From contig NC_068938.1 in NCBI RefSeq assembly GCF_016801865.2, forward strand, positions 136,442,998-136,506,997: a DNA stretch of 64,000 nt, read 5' to 3'. Positions 34,567-47,335 of this stretch are shown here, in pieces (position 1 is the stretch's first letter; every line of letters starts with the position of its first letter). The position numbers and the translations under genes were made by a program. The notes under the pieces were generated by a model. That model had not been told where the DNA came from and made no database searches. It was given only the letters and a program-made list of their open reading frames with translations. Source of the stretch: Culex pipiens pallens. Lineage: Eukaryota > Arthropoda > Insecta > Diptera > Culicidae.

Positions 34567-36223
34567 CAGATATTGAGTAAATTTCTCATAATTTAAGATA
34601 AATTTGGAAAAAATATCAGCAAGTTGATTTAATTTATGAAACTCAAGAACTTTCTCTGAAAGTCCTTGGTTAAATTTGTTGAAATCGTATAATCTCATCA
34701 AGTACACCTCTAATCAAAAGCCCAATTTCGTTATCTAACCCAGCATTACTCAACTATCATCAACCTGTGCTCTTCAACCCATAACAATGCGCGCCACCAA
34801 ACAATAACACCACCATCAGTGTCAGTGTCATGTCAAAAGTTGTAGAAATGCGCGCCTTCCCCGCTCCTAGCGGGCGAGAGACACGGTTAAACTACTCACT
34901 AGAGTGACTTTTCCTAACTGTCGTCAAATTGATTTATAGCAGACACATTAAAGCCCTCCTCGGGTTGCGTCACCTCTCACCCTGGAAGAACACCTTGACA
35001 CCGCACTACCTCCCGAATATCCCGCCGTTGGGACGTGTGACAAAGAGGCGAACCCCGCTCTAGGAAGAAATATGACTCCTCCCTGTAGGCTCGGGGCACA
35101 CACACACACACACGGTCGTTGAGCTTCTGTGCGAGGTCCCGAAATTGGATGAAAGTTGAGAGGGGTGCCCCTTTTTGTGTGTGTGTGAGGGAGAGTCCCT
35201 AGGGTATTTTTAATATCGCACCCTTCCCCCTTAACCAAAACTACTGTCACCTTCTTACTGTGAAACTTTGATAATTTGACAATTTTGGTTGTCAAACTAT
35301 GCAGGAAGCTTTCAGTTTGACAGTTGTCTCATTCAAAGTGTTAAATTTGACAGTTCTCCACCTTCAAGTTCAAAACTTTGGCAAACCAACGCGGTGAGTT
35401 TTGAAAGGTGTCAAACCATCACGCTCTTACTGTAAAAGTCACAGAAAAGCCTTGCTCGGCATTAACACACTATTCCTTTGTGGTTGACTCGCACACCTTG
35501 AAAGATCTTCGAGGCTTTACGGGACCTCGGGGATTTCGTCACATAGCGTGATGAGCGCACGCACACCAACTCAAACTGATAGTGACTCTTTTTCTCGTCT
35601 TATTACCATTTCAAGAAGGGCCCCTTTGTTGTCTTGTTATATTTCTTTGTGTGTGTCTAACTGTAGCGCGCAGTTGTTATTGGTATTCCTTAATGGGTCG
35701 AGCACGCGACTCACATTAGATAACGCCGCAAGTTGAGGGGAAAACCTTAAGGGGAAAGGGGACGTTAATGGTTTCGGCTGACTTTCAGATACCGACATAA
35801 TTGGGTTTGTTTAGGTAATTTCTAATTGTGTGTTTGGCGAGCGGGCCGAGGGGTGCACGTGTTGGTGGAAAATTGCAAACCATTTTGATGGGAGGCACAG
35901 CATTTTTTCTTCTTCAATATTGACGGACGTTAATTCAACAATGGGCTTCGTCTGTCAATAATTGATTAGGCTCGATGAGCTTCCAGTGAAAAGTATCGAT
36001 TTCATAAATTGACGGGAGCCCTGAACAATGCGTTGCGTGCGATGTGGCCGTTGGACGATTTCTTAGAACTGGATCAATGTCGACGTGAATGATAGGGTCA
36101 CGTGGAATAACTGACCTGTAAGGGATCTTTGCGGGTCTTGGGAAATCCGGATACGGTGAGGTCGTTGACCTGGTCATGTGTAATTTCTTGGTCTTGAGAA
36201 CAGTCCAAAATGACTAGGAATAA
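34567..36223. other. unique stretch with (CA)n tract
   Basis: A (CA)8-9 run lies at about 35097-35113 and a shorter GTGTGTGTG near 35178. TTTGACAGTT-like words repeat several times between 35275 and 35420. The minus-strand frame 34948-35295 runs through the CA tracts and is not convincing. No gene recognised. Confidence 0.45.
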
Positions 36224-36467
36224 TACACTCAACCCCCGGAATAATACACTCAATGCCCCGTTGGTTGGTCAAAGTCAAACTAAAAATTGACGAACTGTCA
36301 CTTTTTACACAGCGCTCACGCAAACTATCAAAACAAACGTTTGGTAGTGTGTGTAAACTCCGTTTTTTGCGATTTTTTTTGCGAGAGCGCTATAATACCA
36401 GCACTGCTAAAAAGTGATCCCGTTTGTTTGACAACAGTTGGTGTCAAACCATCGGGGTTTGAGTGTA
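36224..36467. mobile_element. ~244-bp TA-flanked MITE
   Basis: The left end TACACTCAACCCC and the right end, on the opposite strand, TACACTCAAACCCC form inverted termini. GTCAAAC / GTTTGAC words further in also pair. A second TACACTCAA lies 17 bp inside the left end, suggesting a small terminal duplication. The TA at both borders fits a Tc1/mariner-type target duplication. No coding capacity. Confidence 0.7.
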
Positions 36468-38515
36468 CTTGCTGAGTAGGCCCAAAATAGGGACATCTAA
36501 TCAGCTTTGGACAATGCAACGATGTTGATTCTCGTAAAAATAATTTGCTTTATTGATATTTGATTTTTTTTTGTATAAGTCTTAAAAATCCAAAGATTGT
36601 TGAAAAAATCAAGTTTGGCAACGAATTCTATTTATTTTTGCAATAAGTTATAAGTAAACAAAAATTGCGAGAAAGTATATTTTTCAGTCTGAAAAACGGA
36701 ATCTATCCTTCCGACCAGAAGCTTTCAACAAAGTCATCCCCTAAGAGACCACCCAGTTTCACACATTCTTGCACACTCTGTCACTAGCTGTCTGTCTCTC
36801 TCTCGTCGATGACCAGATTTATCACGTTCATCACGGCAATTAATCAAGCGCTTAAACAGGCAGAATCAAGAAATTATACGCCTCGTACGCACACGCTCGA
36901 GTGCGTCCAAAATCTGGTTCCTCTCGTCCAGGCCCGGACCGTCATCGGGATGGACACGGCGCTGCTCTAGAGGTTATCCTCCTGATTAGAAACTAATTGA
37001 TATATCACAGTGCCGCAGGCTGACCTCTGGCGCTCCGGGTCCGGTCCGGTTTTAATCCTCGGCCATCAATAAAATGTCCAGCTGGCGTAACCGTCCACAA
37101 AACACAACAACGCCGAGGCCAGGGATGTTGGGACCGCTTTTCAAGGACCATCCATCTTTGGCTTGATAAACGAACCGGTGCTGCTGCCCACACCCAGCCA
37201 GCAAAGTCCAGTGTCCTTCATACATTATCATTAGCAACAGGGCGTCCGGAACTCCGACGTTGGTGCCGGCACCGGCTCCAACCAACCGTAGACCCATAAA
37301 TTTCAATCAAAACTCAACGAGCGCTGCACAGTTTTATCAAATTCGTCCCTACTTGATAACTAAATTCAATCAGTGCTAATTATGAATTAATGATGAATAA
37401 TCATTCGGACGTGTCACACCGGGGGGACGCAACCCTTTTCCCGAATTCCGTCACTTGTCGGGGCTAATCCGGCCGCCGGGATGACCCTAAAACCGAGCGA
37501 TTCCCTTGAAAAGTTGCTCCGTTGAACGAGTTGACGAGAACACGACTTGAACGAGACCGGCCGACCGAGGGGCGCGCATCCATTTTCATTACACAATCGC
37601 CCGCTCGGAATATCTGTACCTGTCAACCTGGAACACGTCCACGATGGGCAATTCCAGGCCGTCGTTGCAGGGAACCGCAGGGCCATCCAGCGAATAATGA
37701 GATGGTCGTCCCTTGAATGCCCGTGTGCAAGTGTGTGTGTGTGTGTGAGTGGGAGGTTTACAAACCAACAAAGATAAATGGACCAAACGAACGAACGAAC
37801 GGTTCCCAGCCAGAGTTCCGCAGTTGAGATACCTGCAGGCCGAGCAGAGACACCTTGGTGGATCGTCGTCGTCCCACATCCGGCTAACTAATGCACACGC
37901 AACCGCAGCAGAGTTTGAGCAGCTCGGGAAGGTGGCAGGACTTGGTGGTTTTGGTGAAAGCCGAGGGGTGCGACAATTTGCGATTTGAAGCGTTTGTTTG
38001 ATTTTTTTTTTGCATTTAAAAAAAAAATAATTTTTGAGGAAACAAAAATTTTTTTTTCAATATTTTTCTACATTTTTTCTAAAGAAAAAATGCCCCCTTA
38101 CAAAGTTTTGAACTAAAAATGATTTGAAGCGTTTGATGATCGCTTTAATCATTTTCTCTCTAATTTTAATATTTGACGACATTTTAGATTTTTATCATAT
38201 TAATTTTGTAATTCGGCATGATAAACGTCAATCTTTAAAAAGAAATATTTTTTAAATAGTTTGTGTCTGCATTTGAGTTGGTTTTTGGCATTCAACATCA
38301 ATTTTTTTTTATTTCTTTTCAAGCTTTTTAAAGATTTTTTTTATTAAAAAAATCTGATCATAATTACACTAGATATTAAACCGTAGGGTGTTAAAGGGGT
38401 TGCTTGCAGACCTCGCGTTTACTAAAATTTGTTAATCAAACTAATTAAAATTTTGCTGTTTAGTTTCGAAAATCATTAGAAAAAACTGGCTAATGAAAGT
38501 CTCTAATGAAAACAG
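36468..38515. other. unique stretch with a (GT)n tract and AT-rich tail
   Basis: A (GT)8 run lies at about 37731-37747. 36780-37900 is GC-richer, with ATCAATAAAATG- and TAATTATGAATTAATGA-type segments reminiscent of insect non-coding regulatory DNA; that is impression, not proof. 37990-38380 is homopolymer-rich A/T sequence. Frames on both strands lack domains. Confidence 0.45.
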
Positions 38516-39485
38516 CCCAAGTAACATTTTAGGCTTTATTGAAGCTGTCACAACCGCTATAAAACCTATCAGCCAAAACCAACATAAAAACCACTTAGTA
38601 GCAACAGCCTCCCCAGAACCCCGATAAATACACAGAAAATCTAAAAGAAGCTCCGCAAAAGGTTGTCACGGCCTATTTATAAAACCGACATAGGAGTTCA
38701 AGGCTTTATAATTGAATCCTAATAATCTCCTCAAAGCCGTAATAAAACTCAGTCAGAAGTTATGGAAAAATGACATTTCATACGACTTCAAAAAAAACTT
38801 CAAACGTCTAATTCCAGACAGGTTTTATTCTTGCAAAAAAATAAGTCTTCGTCTGGCTAAATGATATAATGGAGATGATTGTCAAAAATGGCGATGAGGA
38901 AATGATAGCCGAAAAAATAACTCGCTTCATAAAAAAAATTGTTTTGTTAAAAAAGTATTTAAATTATTTTTAAACTTCTATGGCTATACAAACGATGTCA
39001 GAAATTCATCATTAATGTGTATTTTCATCCAATCTCAATCAAATTTATGTTTTATTTTTATTTTTTCTGCCAAGATGGCAGTCAATCATATTCGATTAGA
39101 ACACGAGTTTTGCGCCATATTTGAGCATTGCTATTTGGCTGCGTAAAATGCTCTTTTAAGAGCTTATAGTTTTAAGTGAGCTTTTCGCATGCCTAATGGC
39201 ACTTGACAGCTACAACACCCTTGTTTCAATCAAACCGTTTGGTATGGCATTGCCATCTCGTATTCAAGGCTCTCTTAAAACTTTCATTAAACCTTATTGA
39301 AAAACTAGTTGGCTTTTTCACCATGTTTTATGTCCGAGGCATAAAACCTTGTAAGAACCTTATAATTAGCTTTTGCTTATTGGTTGAGGTAAATGCCGAA
39401 ATAAAGCTTATAAGCAATCAAGATGCTACCATAAAACCTCAATAAACTAGGTGGTGGCTAGTTGGTTTAAAAATGTAGCTTGGAA
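38516..39485. mobile_element. possible non-autonomous DNA element
   Basis: The left edge CCCAAGTAACATTTTAGGC and, on the opposite strand, the right edge TCCAAGCTACATTTTTAAAC are similar inverted ends. Both have TTTATTGA-type words just inside. ATAAAACCT and its complement AGGCTTTAT recur inside, in both orientations. No clean target duplication or transposase was found, so the borders are approximate. Confidence 0.35.
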
Positions 39486-39694
39486 TGGTATTTTGGAGCG
39501 TTTAAGTTATATTTCTCTACAATCTTAATATGTTGCGTCATCGTTTAAATTTGATGAAATGTTTGCTGTAAATTTTAAATCACAAATACATATTTTCTAG
39601 CTAAAAAATCTGAAAAAAGCTTACCGATTGGATCAAAATTTATTGAGGGTTCCTCGGCCAAAATAATAAGACCAGTATTTTTTTTTTGCCTTTA

Positions 39695-40330
39695 GGGTGA
39701 CTGACGCCGTGCTAGGGTGGGCCAAAAAACGGCAATTTACGTAAATTTTCGTGAAACCAAACTTTTCAAAAAATAATAAATCCATAACTCCGTGCCATTT
39801 TAACCGATTTCAGCTTTCTTCGACTCAAACTTCTCTTGCAACTCACAAGAAATCTGGAAAAGTTGCCCCGACCCCTCTCAGATTTGCGTGAAACTTTGTC
39901 CTAAAGGGTAACTTTTGTATCACGAATCCGAGGTCCGTTTTTTGATATCTCGTGACGGAGGGGCGGTACGACCCCTTTCATTTTTGAACATGCGAAAAAA
40001 GGTGTTTTTCAATAATTTTAAGCCTGAAACGATGATGAGATAGAAATTTGGTACCAAGGGGACTTTTATGTAAAATTAGACGCCCGATTTAATGACGTAC
40101 TCAGAATTCCGAAAAAAGAACATATTTTTCATCGAAAAAAACACTAAAAAAGATTTAAATACTCTCCCATTTTCCGTTACTCGACTGTTGAATGAATATG
40201 TAATTTTAAGGTAAATTTAATGTAAATTTCGTGTTTTGTCTAACTTTGTTAGGATATTTTTTAGAGTGTAACAATGTTCTAATTTGTAGAGCAGACAATT
40301 ACAAAAAATAATATATAAACATAAAAGCAC
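39695..40330 (+). mobile_element. single arm of the foldback element, truncated
   Basis: From about 39838 to 40320 the sequence follows the left arm of the 13424-14785 element: CAACTCACA, GAAACTTTGTCCTAA, TTTGATATCTCGTGACGG, GGGGCGGTACGACCCC, a GACGCCCGATTTAATGACG phrase, and TTTAGAGTGTAACAATG. The TATGGGTAATTCTC terminus is replaced by GCTAGGGTGGGCCAAAAAAC and related sequence, and the opposite arm is missing. It is a solo arm or a chimaera with another repeat. Confidence 0.75.
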
Positions 40331-41410
40331 TATTTGTGGACCCCTCGAGCCCAGCATCTGCTCCTCCGGAGAGTGTCACTGTCATCCTTTCGGTTGGGCT
40401 AACGATCCGTATCAACTCTCTACGAGAGATTGCGAGAGGCTCAGGCTGACCAACCAACGGAGCGCAGGCCAGAATTAAGTTTTGTCAAAGTGAAAGCCAT
40501 TTGATGTCGCTCTTGGTACGAATCCACACACAAACTCACATGCCAGGGGAAAGCGAACTTTCCGAAAAGGGTTGAATAATAAATGTGCAGCAATATTCTA
40601 ACCTCACACTTTCGGAGCCTGGACGGAGTGTCCGGATATCTCCCACAAGGGGGTGCTAGACAATTTGACAATGTTTTGAGGTTTTACATAATTTGACTTC
40701 TTCGTCTTCTTGTTCTGATTAAGGGTTTCGAAAGTGCGTTAGGCCTCAACCGCAAAAAGATGCAACCGAATTTTCATCATCATTATCGTTAGTCCTGAAT
40801 GATGGTACTTGCACTGCTCGTCAGCTAATCCGGGAGATTGCTTTTTGGGATTCTTGAGAGTGTAACGCTTCTCAAACCCAATCTCAATAACAATTACAGG
40901 CGAACCCCAGCCGTACGGGGTTAAAAGGATTCCATTCCGCTCCCTCTTCCAAAAGTGCACCGCAATCAAATCCAATTGGTTCGTCGTAAGAAGTCGAGAG
41001 GAGAGAGCCCCGAAAAAAAAACATCAAATATAACACGTGTCCCCACGTGACAGCTGTTTCCCTCACCCTAAATGACGACACACACGGGGCAGGACAAAGG
41101 TCCCAAAAGAAGATTACACCAATTGGTGGCGAGGACTCGTTTTTTCCCCTTTTTTGCTTTCTTCAAGTGTTGTAACTGAAAGGACCTTAACAGAAAAAAT
41201 AGGTGTTAACCTCTTTCTTTTCTTGATTTCGGGGTGCACTTCTTCCACATATCCCGTGTCGGGACCTTTCACCTTTCTTCCCCTTGTTATGATTTTTTGG
41301 ATTCTTGAGGCAGAACTCGAGAGGACTCGTTTTGATTCATGTCTTTATTTTGGGCAATAAATCGTTTTGCTTCTGGGATATGCCCGGGTGAGTGAATTTG
41401 AATGGGATGT
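40331..41410. other. unique stretch, no gene recognised
   Basis: Non-repetitive sequence. Minus-strand frames 40441-40671, 40739-40975 and 40884-41081 overlap and lack domains. It borders the SINE on the right. Confidence 0.45.
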
Positions 41411-41632
41411 GGGTCTCGTGACGCAGGGGTAGCGGCTTCGGCTGCCGATCCCGATGATGCTATGAGACGCGGGTTCGATTCCCGCCTTATCCATTGAGCT
41501 TCTATCGGATGGTGAAGTAAAACGTCGGTCCCGGTTTCTCCTGTCTCGTCAGAGGCGCTGGAGCAGAAATCCCACGTTAGAGGAAGGCCATGCCCCGGGG
41601 GGCGTAGTGCCAATAGTTTCGTTTCGTTTTCG
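41411..41632 (+). mobile_element. tRNA-derived SINE
   Basis: The 5' part is tRNA-like. A GTGACGCAGGGGTAGCGG segment fits a loose A box, and GGTTCGATTCC (in GCGGGTTCGATTCCCGC) is a perfect Pol III B box. The body contains GAAGTAAAACGTCGGTCCCG and GAGGAAGGCCATGCCCCGGG. It ends in a GTTTCGTTTCGTTTTCG-type simple tail. I recall this sequence type as an abundant mosquito SINE. Because the SINE accounts for it, the minus-strand frame 41287-41643 across it is not a gene. Confidence 0.85.
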
Positions 41633-42322
41633 TGTTTTGCCACGGGGGTAGGATTTTTGTCAAAAATTGTAAAGGGTGACTTTTGAGGGAGAAAAAATAT
41701 GAAAATGTCCTGGCACGTGTCCTGGTGATGGAAGTCAAATGAGGGATTGAAAAAAACCTTTTTTTTAAACTTCCAAGTTTCTTCGAAAGCATTTGACTCG
41801 TCCCGGCACGCAAATTAGACCCGAATTCCTTTCGCTGCATTGCGTGTAGCATACCTTGCAGGCGCCTTCTCTCGCATAGCACCCATTTCGACTAAAATTA
41901 AAACCAAAAAAGCAACCATTCCAAAATTTAACATTCGCACTCGCAAAAACAACCAATTCAAGACGCGCTCGCACCTTGATTGGTAACAATAACCATTTCC
42001 AGCGCGAGAGAGAACCTTCTCGCCATTGTGTTCGACACCTTGGCGCGCCGGAAAATTGCGGAATTTCCACCGAGCAATTTTCCGTCTCTTTTATCGCGTT
42101 GAAACGAGACGGGGGCTTTTGGCAACCTTGCTGGCTTTTAGGCAGGACTTTCCCAAAAAGGCAGGCAGGCAGGCAAATTCAGGCCCAAATTCGTTCGCTA
42201 AACACATTAAATATATTTGGCACGCACCTCTTTGTCGGCTGCGGATGTTGGGAAATGCGTGGAAAGACACTGTGAGAAAATTCGCTAAAGAAAGTTTAAA
42301 GATTGGAGCAAATTTCAGTGGA
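41633..42322. other. unique stretch, no gene recognised
   Basis: Non-repetitive, with three tandem GCAG repeats (AAGGCAGGCAGGCAGGC) near 42158. Frames such as 42026-42448 (plus, 140 codons) continue into the hairpin satellite and have no recognisable domain. Confidence 0.45.
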
Positions 42323-42847
42323 GAGACGCTTAGTAGGCGTCTCAGATATTATAAAAGCTTCGACATTTTAAACAGATCAAGTTGGATCAAATTTATGTGG
42401 TCCTTTACGTTAATAGGTGAAAAAACTATTTCAAAATTTGACAACTAAGCAGCAAAAATACATTAGAATTAAAATTGATAAACAGAATTCCAGCAGAAAA
42501 GCATTTTTTATGAGACGCTTAAAGTACTTTAGCGTCTTGATTAATTAAAAATGTGGATCATTTAGCAGTGTTCTGTGTAGCTATTCAGTGACCTCAAAAC
42601 TTCACTAGAATGTCAATTATAACCAGAAGTTACATTAGTTAATCTATTAAGTATAATGTATCATTTTTAATACTGAGACGCTTAAATCATGTAAGCGTCT
42701 CATTTAGTTGAAAAGCTTTTTTATCTTTAACTGGTTTGCGTGTTCTATAAAGTGTTTCAGCGGACGGAAACATATCAAAATAACAACTGAACACTCTGGT
42801 TTTTTCAAGAAAAAAATGAGACGCTTAAAAGAATCTAAGCGTCTCAT
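42323..42847. repeat. hairpin satellite GAGACGCTTA/TAAGCGTCTC, four units
   Basis: Four hairpins at 42323-42343, 42512-42537, 42674-42702 and 42816-42847, spaced about 189, 163 and 143 bp. The best, 42816-42847, has 12-bp perfect arms (ATGAGACGCTTA / TAAGCGTCTCAT) with an 8-bp loop. Spacers are AT-rich but share phrases like GTGTTCTATAAAGTGTTTCAG (reduced forms near 42571 and 42740). In the first unit the right arm reads GGCGTCTC, giving a T.G wobble if transcribed. Confidence 0.9.
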
Positions 42848-44764
42848 GCAGTATAAAATTCTATAAAAAAAATCAGTATTTCGACTCGGTGCTACCAATT
42901 TTTTTCACAGTTCCCCGAACTTCCCCAAACAATTGTCTGCTCCACGCGGGCGATCACTCTACCGGAACCCCACATTTCCCGGGCCCAATTCCGCGGAAGA
43001 GCCTTATTCCCTACCCTATAATAATATCAACTCGCGCCACACACAATCAGGCAGTTTTCCGCGGCGGGAAGTGGGTGGCGTGCGGCAACGGATGTTCTGT
43101 TATCTCATGAACCACCGCCACCACTTTCACTGCCGCACACACAATTAAGACGTTTATTTTCCATAACGCAATCAGAGGAACGCACGTGGGGAGTCGTGAT
43201 GCTACAGGCTCAGTTATCACCTCTTAGACGCGTGGAAAAGGTGCTTAAGTTTGGGGAGGTTTCAATTTCGAGGAAGGATTGGATTACCCAACTTTGGAAT
43301 GCTTGAAACGGAATTTAAACAACTTGTTTAGGTTTTTTGATGTTTGAGATATTACGAAAAATCGATCAATTTCAAACATAATAGTTCAAATGATCAAATT
43401 TGACATTAAGAGACCTCGGCTTAAGTCCCCAGAATCCATGGAGGCATTGGGGACATCAAACTACTTCGTAGAATAAGTCGTGGAATACTTTGTAGCTCTA
43501 ATCCCCTTCAAAAGTCTACGAACTCCTCTGTATTCAAATCTATGGATCTGATCGATGTCCCCGGCTTCTCCAATCGCCTCAGAGACCTCGACAAACGATT
43601 TCCTTCATTCGGTGTTGCAAAGAACCTCACCGCTTTCGATATTGATCGAGTTCAAAATGACACCTGAAGCCTTAAAAGCTCCTTTCGAGCAGGTATCACT
43701 TAATTACCACAGGTTGAGCAACCAAAGTCGTAGTCTTTAATTTTAACAACCCGCCAGGAGCCTCAGAAGCACCCCGTTGCCACCAATTTGGCACGGTACA
43801 CGTGTCTCTTCGCTCATGTTTAGTTTATAACATTATTCATTTTATTATTTACACATCCATTCATCCTGATCGCTTAACGACGGAGTTTTCGCTCACACAC
43901 AAACACGTTCGCCCCCACTTGAAGCAAAGTCTCATCGTCTTCCGAGCAGTTTGGCTTTTAAAATAAATTTCTAATCTCGCACGCGTCTTCTTGCCGACCC
44001 AGATTTTGTGTTTATCCAAATCGCTCTCTCCGGAGGTGGGGGGCCCTCACACATAATTAATAAATGTGATGAAAATCTGCCAAATTTCACCAGGAAAAAA
44101 AATACTTACAACACCACAAGAATTTCAACACTCACGACACGACCGAGACGCTCAGCGCAACTGACAGAATTTTCCCCACTTTTCCTACGAAAAACAGCTC
44201 GCGACGACGACGTCCGACGACTTGTCCAAGTTCTGCGTAACACAGACCGTCACCCGAAAACTCTGTCCAACGACTAATAACAATATCGACGCAGTGGATC
44301 CAGAACATATGGAAAAACGCCCCCGTCGCCACGTTGTCGCCAATTTTTGATTTTTTTTCCTTTCTCTCGCTGGAAAACTGCTCGGGAAGCCATTTCCCGA
44401 TTTTTCCTTTTGAATGGTGTGTTTTTTGTCCCACCTCCACCGCCCTCTTGGCACCGCAAAGTCGTTTGTGCTGGGCAAAGTTTTAAAATAAACGGACGGC
44501 CCAGAACTGGCAACACTGGCGCAAGGGGCGCTTGGACGGCGGTGCGCTTGGGACAGTTTTGCGAAGAAAGGACCGATGACGACACGCTGGGTGACCGATT
44601 TACCGGGAAGAACTACAAGTGCAAGTTGGTCTTCTCTTGTACACTTTGCCGGGCGTTACATCGAGCGAGCACCTTCAAGTTTGTTGTCGGTTGGTGGGTG
44701 GGGTGGTTCTTAAGAAAATTATGTTTTATTCAAATTTAAATTTTGAAAAAAAAAAAGTTATAAA
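42848..44764. other. unique island inside the hairpin-satellite district
   Basis: About 1.9 kb of low-repeat sequence with hairpin monomers on both sides. It contains one stray CTGGCAACACTGG near 44508. Frames 43555-43740 and 44347-44739 (plus) and 44132-44585 (minus, three overlapping frames) lack recognisable domains. Confidence 0.5.
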
Positions 44765-46735
44765 GAGACGCTTAAAATAGTTAAGCGTCTCACTTTTCAT
44801 CAATAATGCATGTTCAATGCAGAACCATACGCTTTACAGATTCAAATTCATACAATTTTTAGCGTACGGGTTACCATGCCTTACATTGCAACTAGATTTG
44901 AGTTGATCTGTTGAAGTTAATCTAGATTTAGAGCAATGAGACGCTTAAAGCAATAGGCGTCTCTTGTATCACTGTAAGCGTGATGTCGTCGGATATCGAA
45001 CATAATTTAGGAAAATACCAGCTTGATTTGCGTGGATCCGTTAGAATAACAACAAATTTAGATGAAAAGACGCTTAAAATAGATAAGCGTCTCACTTCTC
45101 ATGTATTTTTCGAATTTTTAACAAAATAATATGCTCATAATTTCTAATTTAAAGAGCGTATTGGACGAGGGTCATCCATGTTTTACATTACAGCGTAATC
45201 TGAGTTGATCATATGAAGCTAGGACAGAATTAGGTAAGTGAGACGCTTAACACTTTAGGCGTCCTTTTATCACGCTTGATATTGTCGGTAGAATAAATTG
45301 GTTCGACTTACAGTGTTCAAAAATTTGGTGAACATTTCACAGAACACTGAGGTTCGACCTTCTCAATATTGTGATTAAATTTGAGTTAGTCTGTTATGGT
45401 TGCTGAGAGATTTTTAGAAATGAGACGCCTAAAGTTATAAGCATCCGTTTTATCAGTTTAGGCTTGAGTAGATCAAGTCTGATATACTTTCAGTCTTCTA
45501 GAAAATGCCCCTTAGCTGGCGAAAATTCATCAAAAAGTCGACTGAAACCATTGTTTTGTTTTTCTTTTCTTTAGATATTTTTAGTAATGAGACGCCTAGA
45601 TTTCAAACGTTCATTTAATCATTTCAGGCTAGATACTGCTCGATCTAATAGGCAATCAATCTTCTAGATAAATAATAATTGATAAAAATTCATGAGAAAA
45701 GTTACAGAAAGTAAAGTTTTTAGTTGTTCAAAGATTTTTAGTTTTGAGACGCCTAAAATTATAAGCGTCTGTCTTATCATTTCAAGCAAGATATCACACA
45801 GTTGATCAAGTCCGATCGGATTTCAGTCTTCTAGAAAAAAGTAAAGTTGGTTAAAATTCATCAGAAAAATGATTGAAGCTATATGCTTTTAGTTGTTTAG
45901 AGATTATCAGTCATGAGACGCCAAGATTTGAAGCGTTCGTTTAATCATTTCAGGTTTGATATTGTCAGTCCTGTTGACTTTTAGTCTTCTAGAAAATAAG
46001 AAAAAAATCTGTAAAAGTTCTTCAGAAAAATCGCTGAAAGCTGAGTGTTTAGTTGCTTAGAGATTTGTTGTAATGAGACGCCTAAAAATTTGTAATGAGA
46101 CGCTTGATATTGCCAGTAGATTAAGTTCGATCGGCGTTCAGTCTTCTAGGAAAAAGTATACTTAGTAAAAATTCATAAAAAATGGTTGAATCTATGTGTT
46201 TAGTAATTTTGAGATTATCAGTAATGAGACGCCTAGATTTCAAGCGTTCGTGTAATCATTTTTGGCTTGTTATTACTAGTTGACCGCCTTTTAGTGTTCT
46301 AGCCAATATATAGTTGGGAAAAATCATCAGAAAAATGACTGAAAGCTGTTTTTAGTTGATTTGAGTTTTTCAGTAATGAGACGCCTACAATTTTAAGCGT
46401 CCGTTTATCAATTTAGGCTTGAAGCTGGATCAAGTCCGATCGACTTTTAGTCTTTTAGAAAATTAACATAATATTGGTTGCCAAAAATTCATCATAAAAA
46501 TAAATTAAAACTGTGTCTAAGAGATTACTATTCAAGAGACGCTTAAAATTTGAAGCATCCGTTTTATCATTTCGAGCTTAATATAACCAGTAGATCAAGT
46601 CAAATCGACTTTTAGTCTTCTAGAAAATGTACAGTTGGTAAAAAAATCATCAGAAATTTGACTAAAAGCTAAGTTTTTAGTTGCTTAGAGATTATTTAGT
46701 AATGAGACGCCTAAAACTTTAAGTGTCCGTCTAAT
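44765..46735. repeat. hairpin satellite array, about thirteen units
   Basis: The left arm GAGACGCTTA or GAGACGCCTA, or a variant, starts at about 44765, 44938, 45066, 45239, 45420, 45588, 45745, 45914, 46074, 46223, 46378, 46535 and 46702, spacing 128-181 bp. The first hairpin (44765-44791) has 11-bp perfect arms around AATAG. From 45420 on, the left arm is well kept (GAGACGCCTA) while the right arm decays to forms such as AAGCGTTCGT or AAGCATCCG. Spacers share TCAAGTCCGATCGACTTTTAG and TCTTCTAGAAAAT phrases. One unit at 46097 has a second direct left arm. Confidence 0.92.
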
Positions 46736-47335
46736 CATTTCAGGCTGATATTTCCAGTAGATCAAGTGCGACTGAATTTTAGCATTCTAGAAAATGTAAA
46801 ATACACCAGAAAATTGTTTTCAGACCACCCTACCGTTCAAGCCAGCAACTTTTCCATCGAAAATAACAACCAAAGTGTCCACCGTCGCCATTGATTTATG
46901 TTAATTCAATTTTGCCCCGCGACGGGGGTCGTCCCGCAGTTATGTCACGGGACCACCCCAACCTGCCCCCCCCCTCCGAAAAAGATGCACCTTGTTTCGC
47001 ATCGAGTCGGAGATATTTGGCAGCATGTGGACCATCTCTCGGAATGTGTACATATGGAAAACGCGGTGATTATTTTCAGAAGCGCACCCACACCGGGATT
47101 GCCACGGGTAATTATAGAAAATCTATTGGCGTGAAATGTTCGCGCACGCCGAAATGAACTAATGATGGCCGACGTGTGGAAGGTGATGAAGACATTTGGC
47201 GCGGGTTTTTTTTTGTGCGAAAACGGGAAAATTAGATGCAGATGTGAGGAACTGGGGGCGTTAGATTTGAAAAAAGGCTTCTAAAAAAACTGCCTTTTGA
47301 TACGAGTTAAAACATCGATTGCTATTTTTTAGAAA
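46736..47335. other. unique island before the hAT element
   Basis: After a last decayed spacer (to about 46800) comes non-repetitive sequence, with a C8 run near 46968. Frames 46891-47157 and 46898-47134 overlap and have no domain. It ends at the GGGCGCTTA hairpin. Confidence 0.45.

Noticed and set aside
38516..39485. Firm transposon call
   Set aside because: Ends are only loosely similar and no target duplication is visible, so it is listed at low confidence only.
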